From positions 1 through 5,461 of the forward strand of contig CAMWKY010000162.1 in assembly GCA_947174965.1 (NCBI GenBank): a stretch of 5,461 bases of DNA, read 5' to 3'. The translations under genes and the position numbers were made by a program. The stretch is from an uncultured Ruminococcus sp. (GTDB taxonomy: Bacteria; Bacillota; Clostridia; Oscillospirales; Ruminococcaceae). Shown piece after piece: positions 1-5,392 of this stretch; within the stretch, counting starts at the first letter, position 1, and every line of letters begins with the position of its first letter. The notes under the pieces are model-generated. The model had not been told where the DNA came from, ran no database searches, and was given only the letters and a program-made list of their open reading frames with translations.

Positions 1-9
1 TTTTATAGT

Positions 10-15
10 CTCCTT
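10..15 (-). promoter_or_regulatory. Shine-Dalgarno sequence of a gene starting left of the window
   Basis: Read on the minus strand, positions 15 to 10 spell AAGGAG, followed by nine more bases (ACTATAAAA) before the window ends. This is the normal layout of a ribosome binding site shortly before a start codon, so a divergent minus-strand gene probably begins at or just beyond position 1. The start codon is outside the window, so this is an inference from one motif and the spacing. Confidence 0.4.
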
Positions 16-85
16 GATTTTTTGTTGATTTATAATAAAAAAATGTCGTTTTTTTGTGCATATATACAAATCAATAAAAAAACTC

Positions 86-114
86 TTGACATTTCAGAAA
101 AATGCTGATATAAT
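86..114 (+). promoter_or_regulatory. Sigma-A promoter of the tRNA-Pro gene
   Basis: A perfect -35 box TTGACA (86-91) is separated by exactly 17 bases from a perfect -10 box TATAAT (109-114). A TG one base before the -10 box (106-107) adds an extended -10 element. Transcription should start around 121-124, giving only a few bases of 5' leader before the tRNA at 129. A match this complete suits a strong, constitutive or growth-rate-controlled stable-RNA promoter. Confidence 0.92.
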
Positions 115-128
115 ATAAAAGTCGTCAG

Positions 129-205
129 CGAGGCGTAACTCAGTTTGGTAGAGTGCTTGGTTTGGGACCAAGATGCCGCAGGTTCGAGTCCTGTCGCCTC
201 GACCA
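129..205 (+). tRNA. tRNA-Pro (anticodon TGG)
   Basis: This 77-base gene folds as a complete cloverleaf. The acceptor stem pairs CGAGGCG (129-135) with CGCCTCG (195-201), followed by discriminator A202 and an encoded CCA (203-205). The D stem is ACTC/GAGT. The anticodon stem CTTGG/CCAAG encloses the loop TTTGGGA (161-167) with anticodon TGG at 163-165, which reads proline CCN codons. The T arm has a standard TTCGAGT loop. Its own promoter lies directly upstream, and no terminator is visible before the next promoter. A minus-strand reading frame across this gene is a spurious antisense shadow. Confidence 0.97.
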
Positions 206-256
206 TTATCACCTGAATCAAGCAAAAAAAATTTTTAAAAAATTTCAAAAAAGTAC

Positions 257-285
257 TTGACAAATCAAAAAAAGTGTGATATAAT
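257..285 (+). promoter_or_regulatory. Sigma-A promoter of the tRNA-Thr gene
   Basis: TTGACA (257-262), a 17-base spacer and TATAAT (280-285), again with an extended -10 TG at 277-278. The ten-base block TGATATAATA is identical in this promoter and the tRNA-Pro promoter, and both are followed by the leader heptamer TCGTCAG (here 291-297). It probably also drives the tRNA-Tyr gene by read-through, because no separate promoter is visible for that gene. Confidence 0.92.
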
Positions 286-301
286 AAATATCGTCAGTTA
301 A

Positions 302-377
302 GCTGGTGTAGCTCAGTTGGTAGAGCAGCTGATTTGTAATCAGCAGGTCGGGGGTTCGAGTCCGTCCACCAGCTCCA
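302..377 (+). tRNA. tRNA-Thr (anticodon TGT)
   Basis: This 76-base cloverleaf pairs GCTGGTG (302-308) with CACCAGC (367-373), followed by discriminator T374 and encoded CCA (375-377). The D stem is GCTC/GAGC. The anticodon stem GCTGA/TCAGC encloses TTTGTAA (333-339), with anticodon TGT at 335-337 reading threonine ACN codons. The T loop is TTCGAGT. One irregularity is in the T stem: GGGGG (350-354) faces CCGTC (362-366), giving a G-G mismatch at the middle pair (352 with 364) and a G-T wobble beside it. The rest of the fold is sound, so I regard the gene as functional. Confidence 0.96.
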
Positions 378-379
378 TT

Positions 380-407
380 TTATCGGTCAATGTGCCGATA
401 ATTTTTT
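380..407 (+). terminator. Weak terminator-like hairpin between tRNA-Thr and tRNA-Tyr
   Basis: TTATCGG (380-386) pairs with CCGATAA (395-401) around an eight-base loop, and six T residues follow at 402-407. The shape is that of an intrinsic terminator, but only three of the seven pairs are G-C. Since tRNA-Tyr starts at 419 without its own promoter, I infer partial termination with read-through, or a processing hairpin. Confidence 0.6.
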
Positions 408-418
408 GAAATCTGTAT

Positions 419-504
419 GGGAGAGTTCCCGAGTGGCCAAAGGGGGCAGACTGTAAATCTGTTGCTTTTTAGCTTCGATGGTCCGAATCCATCCTCTCCC
501 ACCA
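419..504 (+). tRNA. tRNA-Tyr (anticodon GTA)
   Basis: This 86-base class II tRNA pairs GGGAGAG (419-425) with CTCTCCC (494-500), then discriminator A501 and encoded CCA (502-504). The anticodon stem GCAGA/TCTGT encloses CTGTAAA (451-457), with anticodon GTA at 453-455 reading tyrosine codons. The long variable arm (463-476) has a small GCT/AGC stem. The first pair G-C and discriminator A fit bacterial tyrosine identity. One oddity stands out: the T loop at 482-488 reads TCCGAAT, so standard position 55, normally U converted to pseudouridine, is C. The T stem GATGG/CCATC is fully paired. The gene has no visible promoter and ends before a terminator. Confidence 0.95.
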
Positions 505-528
505 GTTTCTTTTATACCTTTAGTAACT

Positions 529-554
529 CCGCTTAATGTCAGGCGGTTTTTTTT
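529..554 (+). terminator. Intrinsic terminator of the tRNA array
   Basis: CCGC (529-532) pairs with GCGG (543-546), extended inward by a T-G and a T-A pair, around the six-base loop 535-540. An uninterrupted run of eight T residues follows (547-554). It lies 24 bases after the tRNA-Tyr CCA end, where the array's transcript should stop. Confidence 0.85.
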
Positions 555-592
555 ATGCCTGAAAAAAAAGCGGATTTACACGAAAATTATAA

Positions 593-598
593 TATAAT
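593..598 (+). promoter_or_regulatory. Possible -10 box for the small orphan gene
   Basis: A perfect TATAAT at 593-598 lies after the tRNA terminator and 37 bases before the next start codon, and an overlapping TATAAT begins at 588. The only good -35 candidate, TTTACA at 575-580, is just 12 bases from the box, too close for a standard promoter, and the sequence at the right distance is poor. The location makes a promoter likely, but its exact elements are uncertain. Confidence 0.4.
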
Positions 599-635
599 GT
601 GCATAAATGTATTTATTCTGCTGTGAGGTTAAGCC

Positions 636-1001
636 ATGACTGAAAATTACAGATACTATGAAGGTTTCGAGGGCGAGCCTGAATATACTTTATGTCTTTG
701 TGACAAGAATTTTCCTATTGAAAAAATACACATATGGGATGGATATTTCAGTGATATAATCGAAACTGTTGAACCTGCTCAGAATGGATGGGAAAGCCTT
801 GCCAAATATTATCATCTGTGCATTGACTTTGATAATGATAACTGGAAAGTACCTGATATTGAATCCGCTTTACAGCAGTTAAAAAATATTGATACTTCAA
901 AAATTGAATTTCCGAAAAGTCATGATATTCTGAAACTTCTTATTGAGATGTTCACAAAAGCCTGCGAAAATAATCTGACAGTATATATTGAATACTGTTG
1001 A
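636..1001 (+). CDS. Small acidic hypothetical protein, 121 residues
   Basis: I do not recognise this protein. It starts with ATG at 636, seven bases after a GAGG ribosome binding site (625-628), and ends with TGA at 999-1001. It has no signal peptide or membrane segment, so it should be cytoplasmic. It is acidic and rich in aromatic residues (YRYYEGF near the N terminus, W34, W52, W70). It has five cysteines: a C-x-C pair at 20 and 22, C62, C110, and C121 as the last residue. The C-terminal third, about residues 74-115, looks helical. Size and composition resemble small immunity or inhibitor proteins, but no diagnostic motif supports that. It sits alone between the tRNA terminator and typA, 44 bases before the typA start, and may be co-transcribed with typA. 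Confidence 0.75.
   Translation: MTENYRYYEGFEGEPEYTLCLCDKNFPIEKIHIWDGYFSDIIETVEPAQNGWESLAKYYHLCIDFDNDNWKVPDIESALQQLKNIDTSKIEFPKSHDILKLLIEMFTKACENNLTVYIEYC
978..998. repeat. Perfect 7-bp inverted repeat just before typA
   Basis: ACAGTAT (978-984) and ATACTGT (992-998) are exact inverted copies around a seven-base spacer, extendable by two G-T wobble pairs. The repeat covers the last codons of the small gene, next to its TGA stop, and lies about 35 bases before the typA ribosome binding site. No T tract follows, so it is not an intrinsic terminator. It could be an operator, an RNA hairpin in the typA leader, or chance. Confidence 0.4.
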
Positions 1002-1032
1002 TGTATAAAATTATCTGAATAAATTATCCTTT

Positions 1033-1037
1033 GGAGG
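1033..1037 (+). promoter_or_regulatory. Ribosome binding site that fixes the typA start
   Basis: GGAGG at 1033-1037 lies eight bases before ATG 1046. The in-frame TTG at 1031 overlaps this motif and so cannot be the start codon, which removes five residues from the longest possible reading frame. Confidence 0.9.
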
Positions 1038-1045
1038 AATTTAAA

Positions 1046-2866
1046 ATGATTAGAGAAGATTTAAGAAATATTGCTATTATTGCCCACGTTGACCACGGCA
1101 AAACTACTCTTGTTGATGAAATGCTCAAACAAGGCGGAGTTTTCCGTGAAAATCAGGCAGTTGCAGAGCGTGTCATGGATTCAAACGATATTGAGCGTGA
1201 GCGTGGCATAACTATACTTGCAAAAAATACTTCCGTAATGTACAATGATATAAAAATAAACATAATAGACACTCCTGGACACGCTGATTTCGGCGGTGAG
1301 GTTGAGCGTGTACTTGAAATGGTTGACGGTGTGTTACTGCTTGTTGACGCTGCCGAAGGTCCTATGCCTCAGACAAGATTCGTACTTTCAAAGGCTCTTG
1401 AAATGGGTCACAAGATTATTGTTGTTGTAAACAAAATTGACCGTCCAGACGCAAGACTTGATGAAATCGGCGACGAAGTACTTGAACTGCTCCTTGACCT
1501 TGATGCAAATGATGAACAGCTTGAATCCCCGATTCTTTTCTGCTCAGGCAGAAGCGGTACAGCATCTCTTAGTCAGTATGAAGCAGGTACAGACCTCAAA
1601 CCCCTCTTTGACACTATCATAAACTACATTGAACCACCGCAGGGTAATGAAGAAGAACCATTACAGATGCTTATTTCCTCTATTGACTACAACGACTATG
1701 TGGGACGTATCGGCATAGGACGTATTGTGCGTGGCAATATCAAGGTAAATCAGCCGATAACAGTGTGCGACTATACCGGCTCAAAGAAAAACTACAACTC
1801 AAAAATTGTCTCACTTCTTCAGATTCAGGGCTTACAGCGTGTACCTGTTGAATCTGCACAAATGGGTGATATTGTGTGGATTTCAGGTATTGACAACATA
1901 ACAATCGGAGATACTATATGCGCAGTTGATACTCCCGAACCACTTCCATTTGTGAAAATCAGTGAGCCTACAGTTGAGATGACTTTTTCTGTAAATGACA
2001 GTCCGTTTGCCGGACGTGAGGGAAAATTTGTAACCTCCCGACAGCTCCGTGAAAGACTTTTCAAGGAACTGCTCAAAGACGTTTCACTTCGTGTAGAGGA
2101 AACAGAATCAACAGATTCATTCCGTGTTGCTGGACGTGGAGAAATGCACCTCTCTATACTCATTGAAAATATGAGACGTGAGGGCTATGAACTTGCTGTA
2201 TCAACTCCACGTGTACTCTACAAAGAGGGTGAGGACGGCAGAAAACTTGAACCGATTGAGCGACTTGTAATTGATGTTCCTGAAGATAATGTTGGCTCTG
2301 TAATGGAGAAAATAGGAAGCCGTAAAGGTGAACTTGTTGAAATGCACCCGCAGGGCAGTCGTATGAGGATTGAATTTCTTGTGCCTGCTCGTGGATTATT
2401 TGGCTATAAGAGTGAATTTCTTACAGATACAAAGGGCGAGGGCATTATGAGCCACGTTTTCGAGGATTATCAGCCATATAAGGGTGATATTGAACGCAGA
2501 AAAACAGGTTCACTTGTATCATTTGAAACAGGTGAAGCCGTAACATACGGACTTTTCAATGCGCAGGAGCGTGGACAGCTTTTCATTCCGGCAGGTACAC
2601 AGGTATATGAAGGAATGATTGTCGGAGCATCTCCGAAAACTGACGACCTTGTTGTAAACGTGTGCAAGAGAAAGCACCTCACAAACACCCGTGCAAGCGG
2701 AAGTGATGATGCACTTCGACTTGTTCCGCATCGTATACTCAGTCTTGAGGATTGCCTTGAGTTCCTTGCTGATGATGAACTTCTTGAAGTCACACCTGAA
2801 AGTCTCAGAATCCGCAAAAGAATACTCAGCAATTCTCAGCGTGCAAAAGTAAAAGCGAAGTCATAA
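1046..2866 (+). CDS. typA: Ribosome-associated translational GTPase TypA/BipA
   Basis: TypA (BipA) is a cytoplasmic GTPase of the EF-G/LepA class that binds the ribosome and is known to aid 50S assembly and growth under cold or other stress. The 606-residue product has the family's usual length. The GTPase motifs are all intact: P loop AHVDHGKT (13-20), switch I RGITI (53-57) with the conserved Thr56, DTPGH (75-79) with the catalytic-type histidine, NKID (129-132) and a G5-like SGRSG (167-171). Elongation-factor-like domains II, III and V follow. The TypA-specific C-terminal domain is marked by [17 protein letters not shown] shortly before a basic tail. The start is ATG 1046, eight bases after GGAGG. 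No clear promoter of its own is visible, and the next gene begins only 28 bases after the stop, so it appears to head an operon. Confidence 0.98.
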   Translation: MIREDLRNIAIIAHVDHGKTTLVDEMLKQGGVFRENQAVAERVMDSNDIERERGITILAKNTSVMYNDIKINIIDTPGHADFGGEVERVLEMVDGVLLLVDAAEGPMPQTRFVLSKALEMGHKIIVVVNKIDRPDARLDEIGDEVLELLLDLDANDEQLESPILFCSGRSGTASLSQYEAGTDLKPLFDTIINYIEPPQGNEEEPLQMLISSIDYNDYVGRIGIGRIVRGNIKVNQPITVCDYTGSKKNYNSKIVSLLQIQGLQRVPVESAQMGDIVWISGIDNITIGDTICAVDTPEPLPFVKISEPTVEMTFSVNDSPFAGREGKFVTSRQLRERLFKELLKDVSLRVEETESTDSFRVAGRGEMHLSILIENMRREGYELAVSTPRVLYKEGEDGRKLEPIERLVIDVPEDNVGSVMEKIGSRKGELVEMHPQGSRMRIEFLVPARGLFGYKSEFLTDTKGEGIMSHVFEDYQPYKGDIERRKTGSLVSFETGEAVTYGLFNAQERGQLFIPAGTQVYEGMIVGASPKTDDLVVNVCKRKHLTNTRASGSDDALRLVPHRILSLEDCLEFLADDELLEVTPESLRIRKRILSNSQRAKVKAKS

Positions 2867-2894
2867 AATTTTACAGAAACTATGGAGAAACACC

Positions 2895-3545
2895 ATGAAA
2901 AAAATAATACCATTTCTTTTTGCAGGTCTTTTTCTTTTATCGTCCTGCGGAGACAAAAAAATCGACAGTCCGTCAAATGAACAGTCTGAAACACAGGAAG
3001 TTACACAGGAAATTCCTACAGACAGAATAAGAGATATTGAGACTATCGAAGATTTTGAATATGAAATCATTGACAATTCTGCTACAATAACAAAATATAC
3101 GGGAACTTCAACAGCAGTTGAAGTCCCTGCTGAAATAGAGGGTGTGCCGGTTACAAAAATAGGATTTTATGCTTTTGAAGCACAATATGACATTGAAACA
3201 GTCCAGCTTCCCGAAACAATAGAGCTTATATGTCAGGGAGCATTTATGGACTGCGCATCTATGAAAAGTATCAATCTGCCTGAAAGTCTCACGGCGATTG
3301 AAAGAGGGGCTTTTGTTTCATGCACAAGTCTTGAATCACTTGTTATACCGTCAGCTGTTGAGTCAATAGCAATGGAGGCTTTTACAGCTTGTGAAAGCAT
3401 GACATCACTTACTATAAACAGTCCGAATCTTGAATATACAGAATGGGGACTGGAAGAACTGCCGAATATTACCATATATGCAGATGAAAACTCTGACATA
3501 TATAAGTGGGCAACTGAAAAGGGGCTTGCTGTATCTGTATTATAA
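2895..3545 (+). CDS. BspA-type leucine-rich-repeat lipoprotein
   Basis: This 216-residue protein opens with a lipoprotein signal: two lysines, a hydrophobic stretch and the lipobox LSSC, placing the acylated cysteine at residue 18. A polar, acidic linker (about 19-50) then holds the domain away from the membrane. After a lead-in segment (about 54-87) come four consecutive units of exactly 23 residues (88-110, 111-133, 134-156, 157-179). Three of the four have G/E-A-F near the start, and most have a cysteine after the AF and an I/L-P near the end, the pattern of BspA-type LRR_5 repeats. The tail, with NITIYADENSDIYKWA, is the usual closing cap of such domains. BspA-like repeats serve in surface binding or adhesion in other bacteria; the ligand here is unknown. 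The ribosome binding site GGAG lies at 2884-2887. The gene begins 28 bases after typA and is followed 11 bases later by another lipoprotein gene. Confidence 0.9.
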   Translation: MKKIIPFLFAGLFLLSSCGDKKIDSPSNEQSETQEVTQEIPTDRIRDIETIEDFEYEIIDNSATITKYTGTSTAVEVPAEIEGVPVTKIGFYAFEAQYDIETVQLPETIELICQGAFMDCASMKSINLPESLTAIERGAFVSCTSLESLVIPSAVESIAMEAFTACESMTSLTINSPNLEYTEWGLEELPNITIYADENSDIYKWATEKGLAVSVL

Positions 3546-3556
3546 TCGGAGGGACT

Positions 3557-4300
3557 ATGTTTAACACTAAAAAATTTACTGCTGTTCTTTTGTCTGCATT
3601 GTTTCTCACTGCACTTAATTCATGTGACAAAGCGGAAAATATGTCATCAGAAAATGCTGTATCTCAAACAGGTGTTACGGATATTATAACTCCTGATGAA
3701 AATAGTGAGGAATATGACCTTGGAAGTTACAGAATCAGCCAGAACGGAATAAAACTTTATTATGATGAATCCGAAATACCGACAGAATTAATGCTTACGC
3801 TTGAAAAGTATTTCACATCATTTCAGAATAATGACTTTGAACTATACAAGTCGTGCCTTGCATCTGATTATATTGAAAGATACAATAAATATCTGATTGA
3901 AAATTACAGCTCCAACGATAAGGAATACAGCCTGAAAGATTCTTTTGAATTGCAGTGTAAAAACGTAAGAAACCTCATGATTCAGCAGATAACAGGCGAA
4001 TTTGACGTATCAGACGATACAGAACATTCAGGAAATTTCAAAATTACAAGATTAAAAGCTGAACCCGCTGAACTTGGTGAAGATGAAACGACAGAAGAAC
4101 TCACTAAGAAATTTTTCAGCTTTCTTGATGATGTACTTGACATGGACTACTATTCATACATCAGCGAACAGGCGGACAGTCTGAAATACTTCACTTTCTT
4201 TGTAATTGCAGAGGGTGAGGACGGAGAAGAACACCGCATAATAAGCGAGATGGATATTGTTTTTGCTGAAAAAAACGGCAAGTACTATACTTTCGGTTAA
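3557..4300 (+). CDS. Putative lipoprotein, 247 residues, paralogue of the next gene
   Basis: I cannot assign a named family. The N terminus is a clear lipoprotein signal: lysines at 5-6, a hydrophobic core and the lipobox LNSC, with the acylated cysteine at residue 23. A low-complexity acidic linker runs to about residue 55. The rest is an acidic alpha/beta-looking domain. A helix at about 77-110 carries NNDFELYKS, and the C-terminal part (about 208-247) has alternating polar and hydrophobic strands ending in GKYYTFG. This layout resembles small NTF2-like or DUF-type extracytoplasmic domains, which is only an inference. The protein should be anchored on the outer face of the membrane. GGAGGG (3548-3553) ends only three bases before ATG, a short spacing. 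The stop codon overlaps the next gene's ribosome binding site, so the two are probably translationally linked. Confidence 0.88.
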   Translation: MFNTKKFTAVLLSALFLTALNSCDKAENMSSENAVSQTGVTDIITPDENSEEYDLGSYRISQNGIKLYYDESEIPTELMLTLEKYFTSFQNNDFELYKSCLASDYIERYNKYLIENYSSNDKEYSLKDSFELQCKNVRNLMIQQITGEFDVSDDTEHSGNFKITRLKAEPAELGEDETTEELTKKFFSFLDDVLDMDYYSYISEQADSLKYFTFFVIAEGEDGEEHRIISEMDIVFAEKNGKYYTFG

Positions 4301-4309
4301 GGAGTTTTT

Positions 4310-4975
4310 ATGATAAAAAAAGTATTATGCGGTATCACCGCATTTACAATGGCTTTTGCGTTGACAGCCTGCAACTTATCATCTGAACATAATAACATGG
4401 TTGGAATGGACAGCAGTGATATTGCTGAATCAGACCTGCCATATGGTGCTACTTTGTGCGAACTTTCAAGTTCAAATGACGACAATATAAAAGTTGCTGT
4501 TGATTTTGACAAGCGTTATTTCTCCGATTCAGAGAACAATATAAAATATGATGAAATATACAAGATTCATGATTATATTGTTGCAATTGACACAAACGAC
4601 CATGAACTGCTGAAAAGTACCTATTATCCGGGTTTTCTTGAATATTTATGCGGACAGTATGAATTAACTGCCGATGAATATATTGACAGTTTCAACAATA
4701 TGCTTAAAACAGATATAGGTGAAAACTCAAGTATAAACTATATCAACATTTCAAACTGTTATTCTGCTGATGATGAAGATTTTCAGGCATACTATCAGCT
4801 TCGTGATGAAATTCTTACTGCAATCGGCGCAGGAGAAATAACATCACGCAAAACTATTGAGGTCGGAGGATATACCACTTTTGAAGACGAAAGCGGAAAT
4901 CATCAGCTTACAAACTATCATCAGCCAATTATTGCCTGTATCTATGAAATAGACGGGCAGATATATATTTTTTAA
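4310..4975 (+). CDS. Putative lipoprotein, 221 residues, paralogue of the preceding gene
   Basis: This is another unrecognised acidic lipoprotein. Lysines at 3-4, a hydrophobic core and the lipobox LTAC put the lipid-carrying cysteine at residue 21. A short linker leads to PYGATLCEL (44-52) and then to a helical region with TNDHELLKS (95-103). That segment aligns without gaps to NNDFELYKS in the preceding lipoprotein, sharing ND-x-EL-x-KS, and a Y/F-rich helix follows in both. The C terminus ends in strands with GQIYIF, matching GKYYTFG in the neighbour. The two genes therefore look like an old tandem duplication that has diverged strongly. AAGGAG (4299-4304) lies five bases before ATG and overlaps the upstream stop codon. 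No catalytic motif is evident; a binding or envelope role is possible but unproven. Confidence 0.88.
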   Translation: MIKKVLCGITAFTMAFALTACNLSSEHNNMVGMDSSDIAESDLPYGATLCELSSSNDDNIKVAVDFDKRYFSDSENNIKYDEIYKIHDYIVAIDTNDHELLKSTYYPGFLEYLCGQYELTADEYIDSFNNMLKTDIGENSSINYINISNCYSADDEDFQAYYQLRDEILTAIGAGEITSRKTIEVGGYTTFEDESGNHQLTNYHQPIIACIYEIDGQIYIF

Positions 4976-4993
4976 TCATAGGAGGAAAAAATC

Positions 4994-5335
4994 ATGCCAT
5001 TTATTAATTTAAAGACAAATGTAATTACTGACAATGCGCAGAATACTGCATTGAAAACAGCTTTCGGAAAAGCTATTGAAGCAATTCCCGGTAAATCAGA
5101 GGACTGGCTCATGGTTGCAATTGATGACGGTCTTAATCTTTATTTCAAGGGTGACCCTGCACCTTGCGCAATGGTTGAAGTCAGCGTATTTGGTACAGAA
5201 AATTCAGCAGCATACAATGTACTTACAAGAAAAATCTGCGATATACTTAACGAAACACTTGATATTCAGAAATCAAGAGTATATGTAAAGTATGAAACTA
5301 CAAAAGACTGGGGCTGGAACGGCGGAAACTTCTGA
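4994..5335 (+). CDS. MIF / phenylpyruvate-tautomerase family protein
   Basis: This 113-residue protein matches the macrophage migration inhibitory factor family, trimeric tautomerases with an N-terminal catalytic proline. Pro2 would become the first residue after methionine removal. The family pattern continues with TNV (8-10), GK (33-34, the position of the active-site lysine), PCAMVEV (57-63), SRVYVKYE (94-101, keeping the tyrosine equivalent to human Tyr95) and the closing GWNGGNF (107-113), where human MIF has GWNNSTF. The length is close to the human 115-residue precursor. The CxxC motif is lost: C58 remains but the second position is Val61. The residue equivalent to Asn97 is Lys99. No signal peptide is present, so it should be cytosolic. 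It has the best ribosome binding site here, AGGAGG (4980-4985), eight bases before ATG, which suggests high expression. Its physiological substrate is unknown. Confidence 0.92.
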   Translation: MPFINLKTNVITDNAQNTALKTAFGKAIEAIPGKSEDWLMVAIDDGLNLYFKGDPAPCAMVEVSVFGTENSAAYNVLTRKICDILNETLDIQKSRVYVKYETTKDWGWNGGNF

Positions 5336-5358
5336 TAACAGCACCTCACAATCAAAAA

Positions 5359-5392
5359 TCCCTCAACCATTCTAAAGTTGAGGGACTTTTTT
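5359..5392 (+). terminator. Strong intrinsic terminator ending the typA gene run
   Basis: TCCCTCAAC (5359-5367) pairs perfectly with GTTGAGGGA (5377-5385) around a nine-base loop, followed after one C by six T residues (5387-5392). It begins 24 bases after the stop of the MIF-like gene. Five A residues at 5354-5358 would form a U tract on the other strand, so it may also serve a gene arriving from the right. Confidence 0.93.

Noticed and set aside
206..256. AT-rich tract after tRNA-Pro as a terminator
   Set aside because: It contains A and T runs but no stem with G-C pairs, so an intrinsic terminator is not supported.
30..263. Minus-strand reading frame of 77 codons over tRNA-Pro
   Set aside because: Its most protein-like part is the antisense of the tRNA gene and its T arm, a well-known source of spurious database proteins. 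The rest is AT-rich promoter sequence.
539..562. Alternative hairpin TCAGGC/GCCTGA overlapping the tRNA terminator, resembling an antiterminator
   Set aside because: Its loop would contain the terminator's whole T tract, and no leader peptide, T-box or riboswitch lies upstream. Coincidental complementarity is more likely.
1031..1045. TTG start for typA, five codons upstream
   Set aside because: The TTG overlaps the GGAGG ribosome binding site that serves ATG 1046, and the extra residues are not part of the TypA N terminus.
1825..2163. Minus-strand reading frame of 112 codons inside typA
   Set aside because: Shadow of the typA coding sequence with serine/arginine-rich low-quality composition and no supporting context. 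The same applies to the frames at 2470-2832 and 1437-1622.
5076..5288. Second plus-strand frame inside the MIF-like gene
   Set aside because: It lies entirely within a well-supported gene in another frame and has no convincing ribosome binding site of its own.
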